DNA of 64,000 nucleotides from Rhizobium sp. NXC24 (GTDB lineage: Bacteria; Pseudomonadota; Alphaproteobacteria; Rhizobiales; Rhizobiaceae), in assembly GCF_002944315.1 (NCBI RefSeq), contig NZ_CP024314.1:992001-1056000 (forward strand), given 5' to 3'. The notes under the pieces were generated by a model. The model was not told the DNA's origin, did not search any database, and saw nothing but the letters and a program-made list of their open reading frames with translations. Made by a program: the position numbers and the translations under genes. How positions within the stretch are numbered: the stretch's first letter is position 1; each line of letters starts with the position of its first letter. Below, one piece after another: positions 36,064-44,451 of this stretch.

Positions 36064-36783
36064 TTAAGGACGCAGGTAGGCGAAGATGACGTCGACGATA
36101 TGCTCGCCCCAGGCGTCGATCTCCGACTTATCGGAAAGGTTCCGCCGGAAGATCGTCGACAGCGTCCAGCGGTTCGTCAGGAAGAAGGAACCGAGGGCCG
36201 CGATGCTCATGTAGATCTTGACGGGATCACAGTCCGGACGGAAATCGCCGGCCGCAGCGCCGCGATCCAGCAGACCGGAAATCTCCGAGACCAGGGGCGA
36301 ATGCAGCTCGAAAATCCGCGCCGACCTCTTCAGAAAGCGGGCCTTATGCAGGTTTTCCGTGTTGAGAATGCCAAGAAATTCCGGGTGATCGAGAAAATAT
36401 TTCCATGTGAAAACAACAAGCTCCCGCATGCCTTCCGTGGGGCTGCGGTGCGAGAGATCGAGCCTTGCCTCCGCCGAACGGATGGCAACGTAACTGCCTT
36501 CCAGCACAGCGACATAAAGGGCATCCTTGCCCCCGAAATAGTGATAGAGCATGCGCTTGTTGATCTTGGCGCGCTCGGCTATGGCATCGACACGGGCACC
36601 GCCATAGCCGCGCTCGGCAAATTCCTTCGTCGCCGCAGCCAGGATCGCCTTGCTCGTGCGCTCCGCATCCCTGAGGCGCGGCCGCTCGGCGGGTGAGGTC
36701 GATACCGCCTGATCGGTGGACCCGACCACAGTTTCAGCCTCCGGGCTCTTCGATCGGCCCTTCGTGATTTTGGCTTCGCTCAT
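36064..36783 (-). CDS. TetR/AcrR-family regulator of the DUF993 operon
   Basis: The 239-residue protein has an unstructured N-terminus of about 35 residues ('SKSPEAETVVGSTDQAVSTSPAERP'), then the TetR domain 'SKAILAAATKEFAERGYGGARVDAIAERAKINKRMLYHYFGGKDALY' and a C-terminal domain typical of the RutR-like group ('WKYFLDHPEFLGILNTENLHKA', 'GDFRPDCDPVKIYMSIAALGSFF'). It precedes the Gfo/Idh-DUF993-isomerase genes by 131 bases on the same strand. Matching palindromes upstream of both units predict autoregulation plus control of the operon. Confidence 0.9.
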   Translation of the reverse strand: MSEAKITKGRSKSPEAETVVGSTDQAVSTSPAERPRLRDAERTSKAILAAATKEFAERGYGGARVDAIAERAKINKRMLYHYFGGKDALYVAVLEGSYVAIRSAEARLDLSHRSPTEGMRELVVFTWKYFLDHPEFLGILNTENLHKARFLKRSARIFELHSPLVSEISGLLDRGAAAGDFRPDCDPVKIYMSIAALGSFFLTNRWTLSTIFRRNLSDKSEIDAWGEHIVDVIFAYLRP

Positions 36784-37118
36784 CGCCGCTCCCGATTGCG
36801 TTTGGCAAGGCCACGCGGCCCCCTAGCCGCCGACAATTACTCGATCATGACACAAGTTGACAGCCCCAGGAAAATCGGAAGCGATAGTAACTATATGGTT
36901 ATATAAAAATTGCGCCGTTGGCAACGTGACCAGCGCGCAAGCTCGAAGCATCGCGCTGATCATCGATCATGCCTTCTTGGCGATGGCGAGCGGAACGTGC
37001 GATCCGACAGCTTCGCAAGCGACTCGCACCTATAACGGCAATGACTTAGGCGAGACACCTTGCTTTCAATGCAGGCTCGGCCCAAGAGAACAAAAACAAT
37101 TCAGCACCGGGCGGCTTC
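36784..37118. other. Divergent intergenic region (335 bases) between TetR and flavoprotein genes
   Basis: It contains the second TetR-type palindrome and a plus-strand TTGACA at 36857-36862 without a clear -10 partner. I see no convincing gene in it, although a plus-strand frame of 120 codons crosses the region. Confidence 0.5.
36888..36901. promoter_or_regulatory. Second TetR operator (one mismatch)
   Basis: TAACTATATGGTTA differs at one position from the perfect palindrome at 35953-35966. It lies 105 bases upstream of the TetR start, fitting autoregulation; it could also affect the divergent flavoprotein gene. Confidence 0.6.
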
Positions 37119-38327
37119 ATGACAGGAAAGCAGATCGCGATCATCGGTGGCGGGCCGGCGGGGCTGATGGCGGCCGAAGTGCTGTCGCTATCCGGTCATC
37201 GGATCACCGTTTACGATAGCATGCCGACCGTCGCCCGCAAATTCCTGCTGGCGGGGAAATCCGGCCTCAACATCACCCACTCGGAAGATTATATCCGCTT
37301 CGCCAATCGCTTCGGCCAAAGCTCCGACCGGTTACGTTCGGCCCTCGACGCTTTTACGCCTGATGATATCAGGAGCTGGGCGGCAGGACTTGGCACGGAG
37401 ACATTCACCGGCTCTTCGGGCCGTGTCTTTCCAGCGGTCATGAAGGCCTCGCCGCTGCTGCGCGCTTGGATCGGCAGGCTGGAGACAGAAGGCGTCAAGG
37501 TTTTGACAAGGCATCGCTGGTCCGGCTTTGCAGAAGGCGGCTTTGCCTTCGAGACGCCAGAGGGACGAACGATCGTTCAATGCGACGCAGCCCTGCTCGC
37601 GCTTGGTGGCGCGAGTTATCCCCGGCTCGGCTCGGACGCCGCCTGGATCGCCTGGCTTCGGAACAAAGGCATCGACATCGCCGACTTCCAGCCCGCCAAT
37701 TGTGGCTTCGATGTCGCCTGGAGCGCCATTTTTAGCGAGCGCTTCGCCGGAGAGCCGCTGAAAGCCGTGACCGCAACATCGGCCGCCGGCACTTTTCCCG
37801 GCGAGTTCGTCATTTCCCGACACGGTATCGAAGGCAGCCTCGTCTACGCCCATGCCGCCAGCCTGCGTGACCGGCTCGCAAACGACGGTAAAGCCGCGCT
37901 CACGGTCGATCTTACGCCCGGCAGGACAGCGCAGCGATTATCCCGCGATCTGGCGCGGCAGGATGTCAAAGCCAGCCTTTCCAATCGCCTTCGCAAAGGG
38001 GCGGGAATCGAAGGCGTCAAGATGGCGCTGCTGCGAGAACTGGTTCCATCAGCCAATTTGGCAGATCCGGAACGACTGTCGCACCTGATCAAGGCCCTGC
38101 CGATCCCGCTCCTGAGGCCGAGGCCCATCACCGAGGCCATCTCATCGGCCGGCGGCATCCGCTGGAGCGCTATCGACGACGGATATATGTTGAAGGCCCT
38201 CCCCGGCGTGTTCGTCGCCGGAGAAATGATCGATTGGGAAGCGCCGACCGGCGGCTATCTTCTCTCGGCTTGTTTCGCCACCGGACGCGCGGCAGCGAAA
38301 GGAATAGAGGTTTGGCTACAACGGTAA
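37119..38327 (+). CDS. FAD-dependent oxidoreductase, HI0933/TIGR03862-type flavoprotein
   Basis: The 402-residue flavoprotein starts with the dinucleotide-binding motif 'IAIIGGGPAGLMAAEVLSLSG' (residues 5-25) and has 'RKFLLAGKSGLNITHSE', the hallmark of the HI0933 (YhiN-like) family, and a C-terminal FAD-contact stretch 'GVFVAGEMIDWEAPTGGYLLSACFATG'. The physiological substrate of the family is unsettled. The gene stands alone, convergent with the epimerase gene only ten bases away. The ribosome binding site (GGGCGG) is mediocre. Confidence 0.88.
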   Translation: MTGKQIAIIGGGPAGLMAAEVLSLSGHRITVYDSMPTVARKFLLAGKSGLNITHSEDYIRFANRFGQSSDRLRSALDAFTPDDIRSWAAGLGTETFTGSSGRVFPAVMKASPLLRAWIGRLETEGVKVLTRHRWSGFAEGGFAFETPEGRTIVQCDAALLALGGASYPRLGSDAAWIAWLRNKGIDIADFQPANCGFDVAWSAIFSERFAGEPLKAVTATSAAGTFPGEFVISRHGIEGSLVYAHAASLRDRLANDGKAALTVDLTPGRTAQRLSRDLARQDVKASLSNRLRKGAGIEGVKMALLRELVPSANLADPERLSHLIKALPIPLLRPRPITEAISSAGGIRWSAIDDGYMLKALPGVFVAGEMIDWEAPTGGYLLSACFATGRAAAKGIEVWLQR

Positions 38328-38337
38328 GGGGATGCCG

Positions 38338-39291
38338 TCACCCGATCCGTCTCTTCTCCATCAGCCAAGTCACGGATTCCTGCACGGCCTGCAGCGAGGT
38401 ATAGCGCGGCGCGTAGCCGAGAAGCCGCTCGGCCTTAGCGATCGAGCAATTCGGGCTGCGGGCAATATGCTCCCACGTCGCCTCGGCATCCTCCGGCGTC
38501 TGGCCTTCCGCCCATTTGTCGTAGGGAAGAAATTCCAGTTTCGGCTCATGGCCGAACCAGCGCGACATCGCCTCGGCATAACCCCGAAGCGTCAGCGCGC
38601 CGCTCGACACCGCATGGAAACTCTCGCCGGTCGAAGCGCGCCAATTGGCAATTGCGCCCATGAACATTTGAGCGACATCGTCGGCATGGACATGATGGAC
38701 CGTTTCCAGACCGAAATTCGGCAGCACGAGCGTTTCACCCCGCGCCAGCGTCGAAAATGCCGCGAGGTTGAAATGTCCGGCCGGATTGAGCGGTGCCCAG
38801 CCGGGGCCGACGATATGGCCCGGATGGATCAGCGTCGCAGGGAAACTCTCGATACGCGCCTTCGTTAGCAAATAGCTCTCAATCGCGGCCTTCTGCGTTC
38901 CGTATTCGCCGAACGGTCGCTTCGGCGTTTCCTCGAGCGTCGGCACGACGGTGGAAAGACCGTGCGTCCAGATCGTGCCTGTATGAAGGAAATGGCCGAC
39001 ATGACCCGAGAGAGCCTCAGTCAGATGCTTGGCGCTTTCCAATGTAAAGCAGATCATATCGATGACGATGTCGGCCTTTAGAGCGCGGATCGCCGGCCCG
39101 AAACTGTCGTCCTTTTCCATCGCAGCGCGATCCATCGTCAATTGCTCGACGGCATCCCACGCCCGGTTCGGCGAATAGGGTTTTGCCTGGCCGCGGCTCA
39201 CCGCCACCACCTCATGCCCGGCCTCCACCAGCCGCGGCACAAGATAAGTGCCGACATGGCCGGTTGCTCCTATGACCACTGTACGCGTCAT
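38338..39291 (-). CDS. NAD-dependent epimerase/dehydratase family protein
   Basis: The 317-residue extended short-chain dehydrogenase opens with 'VVIGATGHVGTYLVPRLVEAGHEV' (glycine motif GxxGxxG) and contains 'YGTQKAAIESYLL' (catalytic Tyr-x3-Lys) and 'GHIVGPGWAPLNP'. The C-terminal half ('SIAKAERLLGYAPRYTSLQAVQES') follows the nucleotide-sugar epimerase pattern. Substrate unknown. It is transcribed alone, ahead of the flavoprotein end. Confidence 0.87.
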   Translation of the reverse strand: MTRTVVIGATGHVGTYLVPRLVEAGHEVVAVSRGQAKPYSPNRAWDAVEQLTMDRAAMEKDDSFGPAIRALKADIVIDMICFTLESAKHLTEALSGHVGHFLHTGTIWTHGLSTVVPTLEETPKRPFGEYGTQKAAIESYLLTKARIESFPATLIHPGHIVGPGWAPLNPAGHFNLAAFSTLARGETLVLPNFGLETVHHVHADDVAQMFMGAIANWRASTGESFHAVSSGALTLRGYAEAMSRWFGHEPKLEFLPYDKWAEGQTPEDAEATWEHIARSPNCSIAKAERLLGYAPRYTSLQAVQESVTWLMEKRRIG

Positions 39292-39422
39292 GATGTCCTC
39301 CCAAGGGTATTTTCAAAATCGGATGATGCCGGAACCCGGAATGAAGAGAATGATCGCCTAAAGAATAGGGGCACGCGCCGTGTTGTCATCCCCAAACAGA
39401 AGAGGACACGCCTTTGTTACGA

Positions 39423-40184
39423 TTAGACATTCCTGCGCAACTTTGATGGCACGCGCTCATCATCCTCATCTTCGGACTTGATATAGACCTGCAGCGTATA
39501 GCCGATATGCTCGGTCATCAGTGCTCGGGCGCGCTCGATATCGCGATCGAGGGCCGCTTCCATCAACTCCGTATGCCGCTCGATCGCCATTGCCTCCCGC
39601 AGGGCGGCGACCGCCTTTTCATAACCGCTCTGCAGGCCAGCGGCGGCGCGCTGTGTCGGCGCCAGACCGAGAAAACGATGATGACGGCGGAGTTGGTCGG
39701 AAATCGTGCTTTGAAAGCGCAGGAGCCAGCTCGATGTCGCAGCGCTTAAGAGAGCGGCATGAAATGCCGTATGCTTTTCATCCCATTCATCCGCCATTTC
39801 CTCAGAAGCGGCGTCGGGTATGATCTTGCAGCGAGAGAGGCGGTAGTGGGCCGTGACCACAGCGGATTCCCAGGCCGGACCACCCCTCTCGATCGATTCT
39901 AGCAGCAACGGCAATTCCACAACCATCCGAGCCCGCATCAGATCTTCCAGCTCCGTGCGGGAAACCGGCGCGACAGCAAAACCGCGATTGCTGATGGCCG
40001 TGACCAGCTTTTCCGCCTCCAGCCGCGACAAGGCTTCGCGCAGCGGAGTCCAGCCGACGCCATAGGTATCCCGCAAAGTGCTGAGCTTCAACGATGCGCC
40101 GGGCCGCAGCTTCGTGTTGAGAATATCCCGGCGCAGGAGCCAATAGGCCGCTTCCGTCTTCGTCAGAGGTTCCTTGTCCTGCAT
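39423..40184 (-). CDS. GntR-family regulator (FCD domain) of the kynurenine-type operon
   Basis: The 253-residue regulator has an N-terminal winged helix ('AYWLLRRDILNTKLRPGASLKLSTLRDTYGVGWTPLREALSRLEAEKLV') and a C-terminal all-helical FCD domain with metal-binding histidines ('ALDRDIERARALMTEHI'). It is divergent from an importer-kynureninase operon. Three TATATA-rich sites spaced 28-29 bases apart in the shared region are candidate binding sites. It is likely the repressor, with a kynurenine or anthranilate as possible inducer; that is inference. Confidence 0.88.
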   Translation of the reverse strand: MQDKEPLTKTEAAYWLLRRDILNTKLRPGASLKLSTLRDTYGVGWTPLREALSRLEAEKLVTAISNRGFAVAPVSRTELEDLMRARMVVELPLLLESIERGGPAWESAVVTAHYRLSRCKIIPDAASEEMADEWDEKHTAFHAALLSAATSSWLLRFQSTISDQLRRHHRFLGLAPTQRAAAGLQSGYEKAVAALREAMAIERHTELMEAALDRDIERARALMTEHIGYTLQVYIKSEDEDDERVPSKLRRNV

Positions 40185-40214
40185 AGCGTCGATCCCGATA
40201 CCTGAAGCCGCAAA

Positions 40215-40281
40215 TTATATATAAATTTGGTTTTCAGTAAAATTATATATCAAAGGTGCTTATAGTGCATATCATATATCG
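40215..40281. promoter_or_regulatory. Three phased TATATAT sites, candidate GntR operators
   Basis: TTATATATAA (40215-40224, perfect palindrome), TTATATATCA (40243-40252) and TCATATATCG (40272-40281) start 28 and 29 bases apart. The last abuts the -35 box of the operon promoter. Confidence 0.55.
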
Positions 40282-40285
40282 TAAA

Positions 40286-40313
40286 TTGACAGCAGCACCG
40301 CAACCGCTATGAT
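40286..40313 (+). promoter_or_regulatory. Predicted promoter of the kynurenine-type operon
   Basis: TTGACA (40286-40291) is followed after 16 bases by TATGAT (40308-40313). A 7-bp hairpin AGAGAGC-GAG-GCTCTCT (40330-40346) lies in the leader, just before the GGGAGG ribosome binding site, and could influence translation. Confidence 0.6.
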
Positions 40314-40367
40314 CTCAAAAACAAAGTTGAGAGAGCGAGGCTCTCTTATAAAATCCGGGAGGAAATC

Positions 40368-41354
40368 ATGAGGAAGTCCACATCCAGATGGCTGTCGGGG
40401 CTGGTCGTCGCCGGCGCGGTCATGGCGAGCATTGCGACGGCAGCCGCCGAGCCGATCAAGATCGCGATTGCCAATTTCGGCGAACATCCGCAGCTCAACG
40501 CTTCGATCGCCGGCTTCAAAAAGGCGCTGGCCGAGAATGGCTTCGTCGAAGGCAAGGATGTCGTCTATACCGAGAGCAACACCAGCTTCGACGCCTCGCT
40601 GGTGCCGCAGATGATCGCCAAGTTGCAGTCGGATCATCCGAAGCTGATGTACACCATCACGACGCCGGTCTCACAGATCGCCAAGAAGGCACTCGCGGGC
40701 TCCGGTATCCCGATCGTATTCTCGGCAGTGACCGATCCGGTCGCCGCCAAGCTGGTTCCTTCCTGGGATGCCGGCGATGAGGGCATTACCGGCGCAAGCG
40801 ACCTGCAGGACATCGCCGCCATCTTGACCTTCACCAAGAAGCTGCTTCCGAACGCCAAGCGCATCGGCGTGCCTTACAATCCGGGCGAGGCCAACGACGC
40901 TGCCCTGATCGAAAAGGTTAAGGCAGCCGCTCCGGCCGCAGGCTTCGAACTGGTCCCGGTCGGCGTCGACAATGTCAACGACATCCAGCAGCGCATCGCC
41001 TCGCTCGCCGGCAAGGCAGACGTGATTTACACGCCCGCCTCCAACCTCTTGCAGCCGGCAATCACCGCCGTTGCCGCAGCCGCCCGCCAAGCACAAATCC
41101 CGATCGTCAATTCCGACGACGCCGCTGTTCGCAGCGGTGTCGTGCCGGCAAGCTTCGCTGTCAACTACGAGCAGGTCGGTGAAAATGCCGGCAGGATCGC
41201 TGCAAAGATCCTCAAGGGTGGCGATCCCAAGACGATCGCGCCATCACGTCCTGCCTATGAGGACCATGCTCCGTTGATCAACAAGACCGTTTTGAAGGCC
41301 TTCGGCGCCGACGTTCCGGCCTCGCTTGCCGATTGCAATTGCTTCACGAAGTAA
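40368..41354 (+). CDS. ABC transporter substrate-binding protein, TrpX/ABC_sub_bind type
   Basis: The 328-residue protein has a signal peptide (cleavage after 'ATAAA') and a mature start 'EPIKIAIANFGEHPQLNASIAGFKKALAENGFVEGKDV', the pattern of the TrpX-like binding proteins that take up tryptophan-type ligands. 'LPNAKRIGVPYNPGEANDAALIEKVKAAAPAAG' and 'DVIYTPASNLLQPAI' are further family stretches. It is first in an operon with ATPase, permease, kynureninase and a formamidase-like hydrolase, so a kynurenine is the probable ligand. The protein ends with a Cys-x-Cys pair ('ADCNCFTK'). Confidence 0.9.
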   Translation: MRKSTSRWLSGLVVAGAVMASIATAAAEPIKIAIANFGEHPQLNASIAGFKKALAENGFVEGKDVVYTESNTSFDASLVPQMIAKLQSDHPKLMYTITTPVSQIAKKALAGSGIPIVFSAVTDPVAAKLVPSWDAGDEGITGASDLQDIAAILTFTKKLLPNAKRIGVPYNPGEANDAALIEKVKAAAPAAGFELVPVGVDNVNDIQQRIASLAGKADVIYTPASNLLQPAITAVAAAARQAQIPIVNSDDAAVRSGVVPASFAVNYEQVGENAGRIAAKILKGGDPKTIAPSRPAYEDHAPLINKTVLKAFGADVPASLADCNCFTK

Positions 41355-41386
41355 TAGGCGGCATCTTCGAAGGATCCATCTGATCC

Positions 41387-41411
41387 ATGGCGGCGTTGAA
41401 GGCGCCGCCAT
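41387..41411 (+). other. Intercistronic hairpin after the TrpX-like gene
   Basis: ATGGCGGCG and CGCCGCCAT form a 9-bp stem around 7 bases, between the binding-protein stop and the ATPase start. As in the two sugar operons of this window, it follows the binding-protein gene and has no T run. Confidence 0.6.
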
Positions 41412-41442
41412 TTCATAACCCTACACTGCAGGGGAGGCACGG

Positions 41443-42222
41443 ATGCTGGACATCAAATCCGCGCGCAAGGTTTTCTACAGAGGCCAGCCCGACGAAAAGA
41501 TCGCGCTCAACGGCCTGACGCTCTCCCTCAAGACCGGCGAATTCGGCGTCGTCATTGGCTCGAACGGCGCCGGCAAGAGCAGCATGCTGAATGCGATTTC
41601 CGGTGCCCTCAGCCTCGATTCCGGCCAGATTCTCATCAATGGCAACGACGTCACGAGCATGCCGGTCCACAAGCGTGCGTCGCGGCTCGCCCGCGTCTTC
41701 CAGGACCCGATGAAGGGCACCGCCGCCAGCATGACAGTCGGCGAGAACATGCTTTTGGCGGAGCTGCGCGGGAAGAGCCGGGGATTTCGGCCTGGCCTGA
41801 ATGCCACACGTCTCGCCGCCTATAAGGAACGCCTCGCCGTTCTCGGTCTCGGCCTTGAGAACCGGCTGGATACCAAGGTGGAACTGCTTTCCGGCGGCCA
41901 GCGTCAGTCGCTGTCCCTCATCATGGCAGTGGGCGGTTCGCCCGACGTACTGCTGCTCGACGAACACACCGCCGCCCTCGATCCACGCACGGCCGACATT
42001 GTCATGCAGGCAACGGTGCGAACCGTCGAAACGTTAAAGCTTACGACCCTGATGGTGACGCACAATATGCAGCACGCCGTCGACTTCGGCGACAGCGTTA
42101 TCATGCTCGACGCCGGCAAAGTTCATCTCGAAATCATCGGTGAAGCGAAGAAGCGGATCACCGTTCCCGAATTGATCGGCCACTTCGCCGTCAAGTCCGA
42201 CCGCATGCTGCTGGTGAGCTGA
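41443..42222 (+). CDS. ABC transporter ATP-binding protein of the TrpX-type system
   Basis: The 259-residue ATPase has Walker A GSNGAGKSS (about residues 37-45), the signature 'LSGGQRQSLSLIMA' and Walker B 'PDVLLLDEHTAALD', where histidine replaces the proline usually seen after the catalytic glutamate; this DEH variant is common in this subgroup. It follows a hairpin and has GGGGAGG upstream of ATG 41443. It powers the permease encoded four bases downstream. Confidence 0.9.
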   Translation: MLDIKSARKVFYRGQPDEKIALNGLTLSLKTGEFGVVIGSNGAGKSSMLNAISGALSLDSGQILINGNDVTSMPVHKRASRLARVFQDPMKGTAASMTVGENMLLAELRGKSRGFRPGLNATRLAAYKERLAVLGLGLENRLDTKVELLSGGQRQSLSLIMAVGGSPDVLLLDEHTAALDPRTADIVMQATVRTVETLKLTTLMVTHNMQHAVDFGDSVIMLDAGKVHLEIIGEAKKRITVPELIGHFAVKSDRMLLVS

Positions 42223-42226
42223 TATC

Positions 42227-43150
42227 ATGGACTTCATTCAGACAACGATTTCGAGCTTCGTCTCGCTCATCCCGGTCACGCTGGCGCAGAGCTTCATCCT
42301 GAGCTTCGTCGTGCTGGGGATCATGATCCCCTTCCGCATGCTGAGCTTTCCGGATCTGACCAGCGAAGGCGCTTTTCCGCTCGGCGGCTGCGTCTGCGGC
42401 ATCCTGCTCGCCGCCGGCGTCGCACCGCCGCTGGCGATCATTGCGGCTTTTGTCGTCGGCCTTGCCGCCGGTTGCTGCACGGCCTTCATCCATCTGCGCT
42501 TCCGCATCCACACGCTGCTCGCCGGTATCCTGATGTCGACCATGCTCTACAGCATCAATCTCGGCATCATGGGCAAGTCGAACCTCTCGGTCTTCGGCCA
42601 GCCAACCGTATTCGATTGGGTGCCCCTGACCCAACCAGGCTTTCCGGCAAGCAAGATCGTCATTGCCGGCCTGATCGCCTTGATCGTGCTCATCGCGCTG
42701 AACCTCTATTTCAAGACGGAGAAAGGCACCGCCATGCGCGCTGTCGGCTCCAATCCGGATATGGCCGAAGCGCAAGGCATCAATGTCTGGGCCGCGACGA
42801 TCGGCGGCGTCGGCCTCGCCAGCGCCTTTTCTGCCTCCAGCGGCGCCTTGATGGTGCAATCGCAGGGCTTTGCCGACGTCAATATGGGCATCGGCATCCT
42901 GATCAACGGCTTGGCGGCCCTAATGATCGGCGAGGCCTTCACCGGCAAGCAGACGGTATTGCGGCAGCTATTGGCACCCTTCGTCGGCTCGATCATCTAT
43001 TACCAGCTCGTCTCGCTCTGCCTCGCTGCCGGCATGCCGCCGCCGAACCTGAAGCTCGCTACCGGCCTGTTCGTCCTACTGATGCTGGCCCTGCCAAGCA
43101 TCAAGCGCAGCCGCGGCGGCGCGCCCGCCCGGGAAACCATTCGCGAATAA
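42227..43150 (+). CDS. ABC transporter permease of the TrpX-type system
   Basis: The 307-residue membrane protein has about eight hydrophobic segments and 'KTEKGTAMRAVGSNPDMAEAQGINV', the cytoplasmic loop typical of the branched-chain/nucleoside-like permease group. 'FRMLSFPDLTSEGAFPLGG' near residue 40 is characteristic of TrpY-like permeases. A single permease gene suggests a homodimeric channel. It is followed after 16 bases by kynureninase. Confidence 0.9.
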   Translation: MDFIQTTISSFVSLIPVTLAQSFILSFVVLGIMIPFRMLSFPDLTSEGAFPLGGCVCGILLAAGVAPPLAIIAAFVVGLAAGCCTAFIHLRFRIHTLLAGILMSTMLYSINLGIMGKSNLSVFGQPTVFDWVPLTQPGFPASKIVIAGLIALIVLIALNLYFKTEKGTAMRAVGSNPDMAEAQGINVWAATIGGVGLASAFSASSGALMVQSQGFADVNMGIGILINGLAALMIGEAFTGKQTVLRQLLAPFVGSIIYYQLVSLCLAAGMPPPNLKLATGLFVLLMLALPSIKRSRGGAPARETIRE

Positions 43151-43166
43151 AGTGAGACCCGACACT

Positions 43167-44414
43167 ATGACTAGCCTTCCCGATCTCGCCGCTGTCGAGG
43201 CCATGGATGCGGCCGATTCGCTGCGGTCCTTCCGCGGCCGCTTCGCCTTGCCTGAGGGCGTCATCTATCTCGACGGCAATTCGCTCGGTGCCGCCTCGCA
43301 TGATGTTTTCGCCGAATTGCAGCAGGCGGCAAAGGAGGAGTGGGGCAACGGCCTCATCCGTAGCTGGAACAGCGCCGGCTGGTTCCACCTGCCGCTTGAG
43401 CTCGGCGACCGCATCGGACGTCTGATCGGCGCGGCGCGGGGGCAGACCGTGGTTACGGACTCGACCTCGATCAACATCTATAAAGCCCTGCATGCCGCAC
43501 TTGCCATGCGGCCAGGCCGCAGCGTTATCGTCGCGGAAGGCGACAGCTTTCCGACCGATCTCTATATGGCCGAAGGCGTTGCCTCGACGCGCCCAGGCGT
43601 TACCCTTCGCCTCGAAGGCCGGGATGCGGACAATATCGAGGACCTCATCGACGATCAGGTCGCGGTCGTGCTCATCAATCACGTCAACTACAAGAGCGCC
43701 GAGCTGCGCGATATGGCGGCGCTGACGCGCCGGATCCACGAGGCCGGTGCGCTGGTGATTTGGGATCTCTGCCACAGCGCAGGTGCATTGCCGGTCGATC
43801 TTGACGGTGCCAACGCCGATTTCGCTGTCGGCTGCACCTACAAATACCTGAACGGCGGTCCCGGCTCGCCGGCCTTTATCTATGCCGCCCATAGACACCA
43901 CGACGCCATCACACAGCCGCTCAGCGGCTGGTGGGGACATGCGCGGCCTTTTGCTTTTGAGCGGAATTTCGCCGGCGGCGATGGCATCAAGCGCTTCCTC
44001 TGCGGCACGCAGCCAATTCTGTCGCTGCGAGCGCTGAAGGGCGTGCTCGGCGTCTGGGATGAGGTCGACATGGGCGCGCTTCGCAGGAAGAGCATTGCGC
44101 TGACGGACCTCTTCATACAGTTGGTCGAGGCGAAATGCGGCCAACATGGCGTTGTCCTGGAAACCACGCGCGATAGCGAAAGACGCGGCAGCCAGGTCTC
44201 CTTCACCCACAGCAACAGCTATGAAGTGATGCAGGCACTGATCGAACGCGGCGTGATCGGCGACTTCCGCGCGCCCGCAACCCTGCGGTTCGGCTTCACG
44301 CCGCTGTATGTCGGTTACCGCGACGTCTGGCAGGCGGCGGAGGTGCTAGAGGATATTCTGAGCAGCGGATCGTGGAGGGACGCGCGGTTTGCCGTGCGGT
44401 CGACTGTGACCTGA
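43167..44414 (+). CDS. kynU: Kynureninase
   Basis: The 415-residue PLP enzyme hydrolyses L-kynurenine to anthranilate and L-alanine (or 3-hydroxykynurenine to 3-hydroxyanthranilate). Key features are 'YLDGNSLGAASHDVF' near the N-terminus, 'IWDLCHSAGALPVDL' (PLP-contact aspartate) and the PLP lysine K226 in 'VGCTYKYLNGGPGSPAFIY'. 'GWWGHARPFAFE' is a conserved substrate-side loop. I use ATG 43167; GTG 43152 would add five residues without a ribosome binding site. Linkage to an importer and a formamidase-like hydrolase suggests catabolism of external kynurenines rather than NAD synthesis. Confidence 0.94.
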   Translation: MTSLPDLAAVEAMDAADSLRSFRGRFALPEGVIYLDGNSLGAASHDVFAELQQAAKEEWGNGLIRSWNSAGWFHLPLELGDRIGRLIGAARGQTVVTDSTSINIYKALHAALAMRPGRSVIVAEGDSFPTDLYMAEGVASTRPGVTLRLEGRDADNIEDLIDDQVAVVLINHVNYKSAELRDMAALTRRIHEAGALVIWDLCHSAGALPVDLDGANADFAVGCTYKYLNGGPGSPAFIYAAHRHHDAITQPLSGWWGHARPFAFERNFAGGDGIKRFLCGTQPILSLRALKGVLGVWDEVDMGALRRKSIALTDLFIQLVEAKCGQHGVVLETTRDSERRGSQVSFTHSNSYEVMQALIERGVIGDFRAPATLRFGFTPLYVGYRDVWQAAEVLEDILSSGSWRDARFAVRSTVT

Positions 44415-44451
44415 TAGGGAATTGGCGCTCGCGAAGCGGGGGGACATGGCG

